From assembly GCA_035289205.1 (NCBI GenBank), contig DATDXV010000045.1:1-10779 (forward strand): a stretch of DNA of 10,779 bases, written 5' to 3'. The translations under genes and the position numbers were made by a program. This DNA is from DATDXV01 sp035289205. GTDB lineage: Archaea > Aenigmatarchaeota > Aenigmatarchaeia > Aenigmatarchaeales > DATDXV01. The number at the start of each line of letters is the position of its first letter. The first letter of the stretch is position 1. The notes beneath the pieces were generated by a model. The model did not search any database, had not been told where the DNA came from, and worked only from the letters and a program-made list of their open reading frames with translations. Below, piece by piece: positions 1 through 5,573 of the stretch.

Positions 1-426
1 AAAAGGCCAGCTAATTGCAAACTCCTCAACCGGCAAGCTACCAACAGATGCTGCCCCAGCAGCAACCTGCTGAGAAGCCAATTTTTCTGCTGCATAGCCA
101 ACTGGAGCGAATATGTTTGACATGCCAAAAAACATAAGACCGATTCCTATAGGAAGGCTCAGCAAGACATATATCGGAATCCTAGGATTCACAAGGCTCC
201 TCCCCTTGGAAGTTATTTCGTAGTATATCCATTTGTGATGGGTTTCCATCCTCTGTATCAATCCTGCATCCTCCAGTTTTCTCAGATGCTCAACTATGGT
301 GGAGGATGCGAGGTCAAGCTGCTTGGAAAGTTCTGTGGGGGTCTTTCTCCTCTCTGAGAGTGCCTTTAGAATGTCAACCCTCGTGTCTGCAGACAAAGCC
401 TTTATGGTCTCCTTGTCTATCTTCAT
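1..426 (-). CDS. Membrane-anchored winged-helix (ArsR-like) transcriptional regulator, 3' end outside window
   Basis: Partial gene: 142 codons are visible and the frame runs open off the left edge. It starts with MKIDKETIKALSADTRVDIL. Residues 5-72 look like an ArsR/MarR-type winged helix: a helix around 'ALSADTRVDILKAL', a helix-turn-helix at 30-57 (TPTELSKQLDLASSTIVEHL), then a wing with 'HHKWIYYEIT'. A hydrophobic stretch at about 84-105 (IPIYVLLSLPIGIGLMFF) looks like a membrane span, so this is probably a membrane-bound one-component regulator; what it senses lies outside the window or is unknown. It is transcribed divergently from the lipoprotein gene. The TATA-like box CTATTTAAG (451-459, minus strand) is about 29 nt upstream of the start, and an inverted repeat at 470-485 lies between the two divergent TATA boxes, which suggests autoregulation. 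The fold is clear; target and signal are inferred. Confidence 0.85.
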   Translation of the reverse strand, partial: MKIDKETIKALSADTRVDILKALSERRKTPTELSKQLDLASSTIVEHLRKLEDAGLIQRMETHHKWIYYEITSKGRSLVNPRIPIYVLLSLPIGIGLMFFGMSNIFAPVGYAAEKLASQQVAAGAASVGSLPVEEFAISWPF

Positions 427-450
427 AATCAACTAATCGCCGACTGGCAA

Positions 451-459
451 CTTAAATAG
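451..459 (-). promoter_or_regulatory. TATA box of the winged-helix regulator gene
   Basis: On the minus strand the box reads CTATTTAAG and is centred about 29 nt upstream of the start codon at 426. This spacing fits an archaeal promoter giving a leaderless or nearly leaderless mRNA. Confidence 0.5.
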
Positions 460-469
460 ATTCTATTTG

Positions 470-485
470 TTAGGTCTAAACCTAA
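470..485. promoter_or_regulatory. Operator-like inverted repeat 1 (TTAGGT-N4-ACCTAA)
   Basis: TTAGGTCTAAACCTAA has two perfect 6-nt arms around a 4-nt spacer. It sits midway between the divergent TATA boxes of the regulator (451-459) and the lipoprotein gene (498-506), with box centres 22-25 nt away on each side. Similar repeats occur at 1160-1175 and 1201-1216. That the neighbouring winged-helix protein binds here is an inference from position and symmetry. Confidence 0.55.
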
Positions 486-497
486 TAATATCGGAAG

Positions 498-506
498 CTT
501 TAAAAG
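498..506 (+). promoter_or_regulatory. TATA box of the lipoprotein gene
   Basis: CTTTAAAAG is centred 26 nt upstream of the ATG at 528, so the transcript probably starts at or next to the start codon. No Shine-Dalgarno sequence is seen. Confidence 0.55.
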
Positions 507-527
507 CGAGATAGACAAACATATTTT

Positions 528-1037
528 ATGGAATTAGGCAAACCCTTAATTATGTTGCTAGCAGTCCTGCTTGTTAGCGCTTGCGTTCAGCAGGGGAATC
601 AGCAAATTGCTAGAGCGCAGTACGTTACAGTTTTCTCATCTAATCAAGCTATTTCCAATCCAGAAGATGTTAACAGCCTTTTTGGTAATTATAGCTCTCA
701 GATATGGGATAATACAAAAGCAGCTGGCGGAGGGTTTAATTTCAGCAATCAGAGGCCTTTCTTCGACTATATAGAAGTCTATCCAAATCCAATATCCTTA
801 AATGGAACCACGACTATTTTCAGAGTCAGTCTTCCTATTGTACCTCTTAATGAGCAGTGGAGGGTTGTTAATGGTGCAGTAGAACATTATACAAAGTATA
901 TTTCTGGCGATGAAACCTCTGAGCCAGTCGAGGGATGGCTAACTGCGTCATATATACCTTATTATATTTCACAAAACGGTGATGTCATTACAGCAATAAG
1001 TATTGCAACCTCCACTGGTGGACCTGAAAAGCAGTAA
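528..1037 (+). CDS. Small secreted lipoprotein of unknown function
   Basis: A 169-residue protein with a lipoprotein signal peptide: Lys5, a hydrophobic core (LIMLLAVLLV) and lipobox VSAC with the lipidated cysteine at position 19. The same LVSAC ending is seen in the cupredoxin at 7546. The mature part (about 150 residues) is polar, with several N-X-S/T sequons (NYS, NFS, NGT), and I recognise no domain. It has no further membrane span, so it should be tethered to the outer face of the membrane. The start is supported by a TATA box 26 nt upstream. Codon use is unlike the neighbours: asparagine is almost always AAT here, while the beta-propeller gene prefers AAC, which hints at separate origin. 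It lies between the intact regulator and a fragment of a second regulator copy, so it may have arrived with a duplication or insertion. Function unknown. Confidence 0.75.
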   Translation: MELGKPLIMLLAVLLVSACVQQGNQQIARAQYVTVFSSNQAISNPEDVNSLFGNYSSQIWDNTKAAGGGFNFSNQRPFFDYIEVYPNPISLNGTTTIFRVSLPIVPLNEQWRVVNGAVEHYTKYISGDETSEPVEGWLTASYIPYYISQNGDVITAISIATSTGGPEKQ

Positions 1038-1097
1038 CAAGTGGAATTATAGAATATAATATCAGAATTGATCATGCAGTTTATTAAGCAGTTGCTT

Positions 1098-1157
1098 CTA
1101 CCTTGCGTTTGTATTGGGTTTAGCGAAGGCCTTTATTGTCTCCCTGTCTATCTCCAT
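1098..1157 (-). pseudogene. Remnant of a second regulator gene copy (first ~11 codons, then broken)
   Basis: Read on the minus strand from 1157, this gives MEIDRETIKAF followed by unrelated residues and a TAG at 1098-1100. The intact regulator begins MKIDKETIKAL. At DNA level 1129-1159 matches 398-428 at 28 of 31 bases, in the same orientation. The differences preserve the protein nearly unchanged, which suggests the piece was once coding. Beyond about codon 11 similarity is lost, so only the 5' end survives. An operator-like repeat follows immediately at 1160-1175. It could instead be a 19-codon leader peptide, but the loss of similarity and of the regulator's upstream TATA spacing make a remnant more likely. 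Confidence 0.6.
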
Positions 1158-1159
1158 AA

Positions 1160-1175
1160 CTAGGTTAGAGCCTAG
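1160..1175. promoter_or_regulatory. Operator-like inverted repeat 2 (CTAGGT-N4-GCCTAG)
   Basis: CTAGGTTAGAGCCTAG has 5-nt perfect arms (CTAGG/CCTAG) and the same 16-nt layout as the repeat at 470-485. It adjoins the regulator remnant and lies 41 nt (centre to centre) upstream of repeat 3, close to four helical turns, so two dimers could bind on one DNA face. Confidence 0.5.
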
Positions 1176-1200
1176 CATGCTCTTAAATTAATCTGAATCA

Positions 1201-1216
1201 TTCGGCTTTCGCCTAA
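1201..1216. promoter_or_regulatory. Operator-like inverted repeat 3 (TTCGGC-N4-GCCTAA)
   Basis: TTCGGCTTTCGCCTAA has 6-nt arms with one mismatch. Its centre is about 27 nt upstream of the TATA box centre of the beta-propeller gene, similar to the 24-nt distance between repeat 1 and the lipoprotein TATA box. The shared placement supports a common regulator. Confidence 0.45.
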
Positions 1217-1230
1217 CAAAAAACAAAGCC

Positions 1231-1240
1231 TTTTATTAAA
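1231..1240 (+). promoter_or_regulatory. TATA box of the beta-propeller gene
   Basis: TTTTATTAAA is centred about 18-19 nt upstream of the ATG at 1254 and about 25 nt upstream of the in-frame ATG at 1260. The spacing slightly favours 1260 as the true leaderless start. Confidence 0.45.
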
Positions 1241-1253
1241 GATATTCTCATCT

Positions 1254-3386
1254 ATGTTCATGAGCAAAATACTCCTGGCAGGATCCGCAATCATTCTTGT
1301 GCTTGCAGTGGCATTGGCTTTGACAGCTGTAATCACGCCAACAGACAACAGCATGAAGCAATTCAGCTCTGAAGCGGAGCTGAAGAGCTACCTGCAATCC
1401 AATACAGAAGGGGGGAGGACCTACAGCGCTGGGACATCTGAAATGCAGGCGTTGTCCTCTGCGGCAAAGACAGGGGAGTCAACACCCTCTGCTTCGCAGG
1501 ATTATTCAAAGACAAACATACAGGTTGAGGGCGTGGACGAGGCCGACATTGTAAAGAGTGACGGGAAATACATCTATGCTGTCTCAGGGAACAAGGTTCA
1601 CATTGTAGATGCGTATCCAGCAAACAACGCAGAGCTCATCCAAACCATAGAGTTCAACGGCTCTGTGAGAAACATCTTCATAAACAAAGACAAACTGGTT
1701 GTCTTTGAAGATTACTACAACTACATAGCCTACGGATCAAAATCAGCTGGGGGGGAAATCCTGGGAGGTCCATATTACTATTCAACCCCTAGATCGTTCA
1801 TCAAGATTTATGACATTGCAGACAGAAAGAACCCGCAGCTTGCAAGAAACGTCTCTGTTGACGGCAACTATTACGAATCAAGGATGATAGGGAATTATGT
1901 TTATTTTGTAGCCAACACCCCCATCTATGGCACTGATCCGATACCGCTGCCTGTTGTAATGACAGATGGAAAGGAAACGAAGATACAGGCTTCGCAGGTT
2001 TATTACCCCCCATACCCAGACAACTCCTACATATTCACGAACATCCTCGCTGTCAATATTGAGGGAAGCGAAGAGCCGACAATCAAGACCTACCTGTTAG
2101 GGTATACGCAAAGCATGTTTGTGTCAACTAACAACATTTACATCGTCTATCCGAAGAGAATGAACTACTATGACTACCAGACCAAGCTTGTGGAAAGAAC
2201 GGTAATTCCATTTATGCCGCAGGATGTAAAGGCTGAGATAGAAAAGATACAATCCTCCAACATAAGCAAATACGAAAAGAACTATGAGATCAGCTCTGTA
2301 TTAAACAAATATGTCCAAAGCCTTGACCCGGAAGAGGGTGCAAAGCTGCTGAAGCAGATGGAAGAGAAAGCAAAGGAAGTGATGGCAGAGCTGGAGAAGG
2401 AAATGGACAAAACCATAATACACAAGATAGCTGTTGATAAAAACAACATCGATTATAAAACAAACGGCGAGGTGCCAGGGCAGGTTCTTAACCAGTTCTC
2501 GATGGACGAATACGGGAACAGTTTCAGAATAGCCACGACAACCCAGCCATTCTTTTTCGGAGGGTCTGTTATAATGGGAACAGGAACTGGATCGGTAGCT
2601 GTTGCAGGGAGCAGTGGTGTAGCTGAAACATCCTTCTCCGTGCCAGTAAAGGCAATGTCTGTGGAAAGATCCGAACCTACAACAAAGAACCATCTCTATG
2701 TCCTGAACAGCGACCTGAAGACTGTAGGGAAGGTGGAAGACCTCGCTCCCGGAGAGAGAATATATTCTGTCAGGTTTCTGGGAGACAGAGCTTATGTTGT
2801 GACGTTCAAGCAGATTGACCCTCTGTTTGTTATAGACCTGAAGTATCCTAGCGACCCCAAGGTTTTGGGGTACCTGAAGATAACCGGCGTTTCAGACTAT
2901 CTGCATCCCTATGATGAGAACCACATAATAGGAATCGGAAGGGACGCGACTGAAGAGGGGAGGATACAGGGACTGAAGCTTGCGCTGTTTGACGTAAGCG
3001 ATGTCTCAAACCCGAAGGAAGTGTCAAAGTACGTCATAGGCGAAAGAGGAACCCACTCGGAAGCGATCTATGATCATAAGGCGTTCCTCTTCAGCAAGGA
3101 GAAGAACCTGCTTGTCATACCCGTTAGCCTGACAGAAAACAACAAGTACAACGTCTTCCAAGGCGCATATGTCTTCAATCTTGACCTAAGCAATGGCTTC
3201 CAATACAAAGGAAGGGTAAGCCACACTGTAGAGAAGAACGAGACAGACTACTGGTACTATGACTATGAGCACACTGTAAGGAGAGCGTTGTACATAGCAG
3301 ACACGCTCTACACAGTATCGCAGAAGACAATAAAGATGAATGTTCTAACAGATCTTGTGGAAATAGGCAAAATAGATTTGATTTAA
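1254..3386 (+). CDS. Secreted/membrane-anchored beta-propeller domain protein (COG4880 type)
   Basis: A 710-residue exported protein. A hydrophobic segment at about 5-27 acts as signal or membrane anchor. A polar linker leads to the family hallmark TNIQVEGVDEADIVK at 87-101, followed by 'SDGKYIYAVSGNKVHIVD', the first blade. Repeated blade-like strands follow (for example 'RIYSVRFLGDRAYVVTF', 'LFVIDLKYPSDPKVLGYLKI'), and the C-terminus has the typical 'RRALYIADTLYTVS' closing blade. Residues about 320-390 form a charged helical insertion (LLKQMEEKAKEVMAELEKEM) that interrupts the propeller. No second membrane span or sortase-type signal is seen, so it is probably held by its N-terminal helix. 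Members of this family (PF09826) have no established function; a surface binding role is a guess. In-frame ATG at 1260 is an alternative start. Two operator-like repeats lie upstream, linking it to the winged-helix regulator. Its stop codon lies inside the TATA box of the next gene. Confidence 0.88.
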   Translation: MFMSKILLAGSAIILVLAVALALTAVITPTDNSMKQFSSEAELKSYLQSNTEGGRTYSAGTSEMQALSSAAKTGESTPSASQDYSKTNIQVEGVDEADIVKSDGKYIYAVSGNKVHIVDAYPANNAELIQTIEFNGSVRNIFINKDKLVVFEDYYNYIAYGSKSAGGEILGGPYYYSTPRSFIKIYDIADRKNPQLARNVSVDGNYYESRMIGNYVYFVANTPIYGTDPIPLPVVMTDGKETKIQASQVYYPPYPDNSYIFTNILAVNIEGSEEPTIKTYLLGYTQSMFVSTNNIYIVYPKRMNYYDYQTKLVERTVIPFMPQDVKAEIEKIQSSNISKYEKNYEISSVLNKYVQSLDPEEGAKLLKQMEEKAKEVMAELEKEMDKTIIHKIAVDKNNIDYKTNGEVPGQVLNQFSMDEYGNSFRIATTTQPFFFGGSVIMGTGTGSVAVAGSSGVAETSFSVPVKAMSVERSEPTTKNHLYVLNSDLKTVGKVEDLAPGERIYSVRFLGDRAYVVTFKQIDPLFVIDLKYPSDPKVLGYLKITGVSDYLHPYDENHIIGIGRDATEEGRIQGLKLALFDVSDVSNPKEVSKYVIGERGTHSEAIYDHKAFLFSKEKNLLVIPVSLTENNKYNVFQGAYVFNLDLSNGFQYKGRVSHTVEKNETDYWYYDYEHTVRRALYIADTLYTVSQKTIKMNVLTDLVEIGKIDLI

Positions 3387-3390
3387 ATTT
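3382..3390 (+). promoter_or_regulatory. TATA box of the MBL-fold hydrolase unit, overlapping the upstream stop codon
   Basis: TTTAAATTT is centred 25 nt upstream of the ATG at 3411 and contains the TAA stop (3384-3386) of the beta-propeller gene, so the promoter is partly coding. Confidence 0.55.
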
Positions 3391-3410
3391 CTATCCTACA
3401 CAAATTATCC

Positions 3411-4109
3411 ATGCTATTCCAGCAGATTGCCAAGAAAGACACGGGCTGCCTGACATATGTTGTGGGCTCCCAGCAATCGAAGGAATGCGCGGTTATAGAC
3501 CCTCTGGAATCGGAGATTCCGCAATACATAGCTTTCACAAGGGACAACGGAATGAAGATAAAGTATGTTATCGACACCCATACGCATGCTGAGCATGCTT
3601 CCGGGGCAAGGAAGCTTGCAAACATGGCGAATGCCAAGCTGATGCTCTCGCACAGTTCGATGGCGCAGTTCCCCTTCTCCCCATTGAGAAACGGGGACGA
3701 GCTAAGGATGGGAGAGGTCTCTATGAAAGTCCTTGAAGCACCAGGCCACACAATGGATGGCATAATGCTTCTGGTCGAAGGCGACATGCTTCTGACAGGC
3801 GACACTCTGCTATGCGGATGGTGCGGAAGGGCAGACTTCCCCATGGGAATAAGCTCTGTTGACAGCCTGTTTGAAACCGTCCAGAAGGTCAAGCAGATGG
3901 AAGCAGACACGCTGATCTATCCCGCTCATTACGGGCCTGCCCACGGTTTGGACAGCAGGATGCAATCAAGAATCAGGGACGAGTTCAAGACAAACGAGCT
4001 GTTTCTGGCAAAGACCAAGCAGGAGTTCAAGGAGCTTGCAATGAAAGATTTGACACCGCTATCAAAGAAATACATGGACACAATGAGAAACAATCTGGAG
4101 AGGTTTTAG
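3411..4109 (+). CDS. Metallo-beta-lactamase-fold protein, persulfide dioxygenase (ETHE1)-like
   Basis: A 232-residue cytoplasmic protein of the metallo-beta-lactamase fold. Metal-site residues can be read in order: His57-x-His59-x-Glu61-His62 (THTHAEH), His113 in 'APGHT', Asp131 in 'LTGDTLL' and His173 in 'YPAHYGP'. The stretch 'GDTLLCGWCGRADF' resembles the 'GD..L..GCGRTDF' signature of persulfide dioxygenases, which oxidise glutathione persulfide to sulfite with a mononuclear iron; other glyoxalase-II-like hydrolases are the alternative. The aspartate of the classical HxHxDH motif is replaced by Glu61; in ETHE1 the iron is held by the first His, the 'PGH' His and the 'GD' Asp, all present. 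No rhodanese domain is fused. The C-terminal helix is short and basic. Leaderless start at 3411 is set by the TATA box; the next gene follows after one base, so the two are cotranscribed. The fold is secure; substrate is not. Confidence 0.85.
   Translation: MLFQQIAKKDTGCLTYVVGSQQSKECAVIDPLESEIPQYIAFTRDNGMKIKYVIDTHTHAEHASGARKLANMANAKLMLSHSSMAQFPFSPLRNGDELRMGEVSMKVLEAPGHTMDGIMLLVEGDMLLTGDTLLCGWCGRADFPMGISSVDSLFETVQKVKQMEADTLIYPAHYGPAHGLDSRMQSRIRDEFKTNELFLAKTKQEFKELAMKDLTPLSKKYMDTMRNNLERF
4097..4103 (+). promoter_or_regulatory. Shine-Dalgarno sequence for the 94-residue gene
   Basis: GGAGAGG lies 7 nt before the ATG at 4111, inside the end of the MBL-fold gene. It is the clearest ribosome binding site in the window: genes with their own TATA box lack one, while this internal operon gene has one. 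It supports the start at 4111 rather than the ATG at 4120. Confidence 0.6.
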
Positions 4110-4110
4110 C

Positions 4111-4395
4111 ATGATAATCATGGGACATAAAGATCTTGAGGGAGCAAAAAGATTTAGGGAGCTCAAAATGGGGGAGGCAAACATGATATATTTTAGTGAG
4201 AATTATTCTGAATTAAAGGCTCGATTTCCAAGAGAATATGTAGCAATAAAGGATGGAGACCTCCTTGACCATGATAAAGACCCAGAAGCAATGATGAGGC
4301 GAATACATCAGACGTTTGATCCAAAATCAGGGGAATCACTATCAATAGGCATATGGTACATACCAGCAATAGGCGAGCATGGAGCTCCTGGTTAG
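4111..4395 (+). CDS. Small DUF5678-like protein
   Basis: A 94-residue soluble protein. The segment at about 31-65, centred on 'FPREYVAIKDGDLLDHDKD' and followed by a helix 'PEAMMRRIHQTF', resembles the short DUF5678 module ('YVAI.DG.v..hgkd...'), which has no assigned function. It is translated from a good Shine-Dalgarno site one base after the MBL-fold gene and probably forms an operon with it. Its stop codon overlaps that of the convergent Nre gene: the four bases TTAG at 4392-4395 carry TAG on the plus strand and TAA on the minus strand. Family assignment is from memory of the motif and is moderate; the gene itself is well supported by its position and ribosome site. Confidence 0.7.
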   Translation: MIIMGHKDLEGAKRFRELKMGEANMIYFSENYSELKARFPREYVAIKDGDLLDHDKDPEAMMRRIHQTFDPKSGESLSIGIWYIPAIGEHGAPG

Positions 4396-5525
4396 AAATC
4401 TATAACTCTTCTCTGTTGCAAAACTCTGCTGCTCTTTCTGTAATCCTGCATCTTAACACTTGTTCTATTTCCAATATACTCCAGAGCTGACTGCAGGGTA
4501 GAGAACTGCTCTGCATTGCCCCTCATAGCAGCTCTAACACACTCACGAACGACCCAGACCCCCATTGGTATCACATACTCATTCGAGATTTCCCTGAACA
4601 CAACCACACGGGCCTGTCTCCTGATTTTGTTAAGATGTTCAACAACACCCAGCCTTGAAGCGTAGTAACCTCCCACCTGCTTGTCCGCATAGCTCTTCCT
4701 CCCCTCAAAGGGATCGTATTCTTCAGAGCTCTGCCATGCACTACCCGAGGGCCAGCTCTCAAAGTTCTCGAACTCCCATGAACCAGGCATCAGCAAAACA
4801 TGAAAGCTGTTGCCTAGATAACTGGCGAAGAACACAGAGAACTCATTCACCGAAGGATAATCCCTGACACGCTCCATAAGCTGCTTGCAGACAATATCAT
4901 CGGTTGCTGTGATCGACCATTTTGTGGGAACAAGCTTCCTGTTCTTCCCAATGCCGAAAGATCCCACAGAAAGAGCCTTCTGTATCTGGGAGAGAGAAAC
5001 ATCATTCTCATAAAGATTAGCAACAGCTTCGGAAGCCTTGAGATCCCTGTCGTAGTATGCCTTCTCCATCCTCTGGTTCCATTTGATGTTATCAATGCTA
5101 AACTTCTCCAGAACAGCAGAAGGTCCCATCGGGTTGCTTATCCTGTCGAACTCAATGCCTCTGGGGACTGATTGGAACTCAGCTTCCGCATTCACAGAGC
5201 TTGAGGCTAGCGCAACCTCCTGCAGCTTGCTGACAAGCTTGTTCCCCGTGTCCCTGATGGAAACAACCTGCTTGCCCCTGACAAGTTGCAGCCTGAACTG
5301 CAGTATGTCCTCGGTGTTCTTGCTGAACCAAAGCTCCGGGGTGTCCATGATAGTTGTGTCGCCATGCTGGGGGGTCACCATCGGCCCGACATAGACATTG
5401 GGATAGCGCCATGAGCCAACGAAAACGCTTGGCGGTGTTGTTCCAGCGATATTCTTGTCCAGCTTGATCGAAGGTATCCTCAGCTTTCCCTTGAGAAATT
5501 GATGGTAGAACGACTTTCCTTCCAT
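4392..5525 (-). CDS. nreA: Nre (NreA-type) archaeal DNA repair protein
   Basis: A 377-residue protein of the archaeal Nre family (COG1602), which is linked to repair of DNA damage in haloarchaea. The N-terminal domain shows the typical 'PPSVFVG..YPNVYVGPM' (31-49); the C-terminal domain shows 'VPTKWSITATDD' (199-210) and a tryptophan-rich 'SWEFENFESWPSGSAW' (249-264). The extreme C-terminus ends QRRVIDF, a shortened form of the PCNA-binding Q-x-x-h-x-x-F-F box that ends many Nre proteins, here lacking the last aromatic residue. No cysteine-rich zinc-binding segment is visible ahead of the first domain, although some family members have one. The start at 5525 is fixed by a TATA box (5545-5554) about 24 nt upstream, which is also the only TATA box of the divergent NFACT-R gene. 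Family assignment is strong; PCNA binding is inferred. Confidence 0.9.
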   Translation of the reverse strand: MEGKSFYHQFLKGKLRIPSIKLDKNIAGTTPPSVFVGSWRYPNVYVGPMVTPQHGDTTIMDTPELWFSKNTEDILQFRLQLVRGKQVVSIRDTGNKLVSKLQEVALASSSVNAEAEFQSVPRGIEFDRISNPMGPSAVLEKFSIDNIKWNQRMEKAYYDRDLKASEAVANLYENDVSLSQIQKALSVGSFGIGKNRKLVPTKWSITATDDIVCKQLMERVRDYPSVNEFSVFFASYLGNSFHVLLMPGSWEFENFESWPSGSAWQSSEEYDPFEGRKSYADKQVGGYYASRLGVVEHLNKIRRQARVVVFREISNEYVIPMGVWVVRECVRAAMRGNAEQFSTLQSALEYIGNRTSVKMQDYRKSSRVLQQRRVIDF

Positions 5526-5544
5526 GAGCTAAATTTCTTCGCAA

Positions 5545-5554
5545 GATTTAAATT
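5545..5554. promoter_or_regulatory. Single TATA box shared by the divergent Nre and NFACT-R genes
   Basis: GATTTAAATT is centred at 5549.5, exactly midway between the start codons at 5525 (-) and 5574 (+), about 24.5 nt from each. Its core TTTAAA is palindromic, so one bound TBP could face either way. No second A/T box is visible. Confidence 0.6.
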
Positions 5555-5573
5555 GATATTGCTATTCTATAAT

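Noticed and set aside
1060..1098. Continuation of the regulator remnant beyond its stop codon
   Set aside because: A few codons (for example a KQL) resemble the helix-turn-helix, but no sustained similarity can be followed.
2301..2693. 130-codon open frame antisense to the beta-propeller gene
   Set aside because: It lies wholly inside a well-supported gene, has atypical composition (many Cys, His, Ser) and no promoter.
5179..5544. 121-codon open frame overlapping the Nre gene on the same strand
   Set aside because: It is an alternate frame of the Nre gene with no recognisable domain and no independent promoter.
5499..5573. In-frame N-terminal extension of the NFACT-R gene starting at ATG 5499
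   Set aside because: It would run over the shared TATA box and into the Nre gene; the ATG at 5574 has the TATA box 25 nt upstream and matches where the RqcH coiled coil begins.
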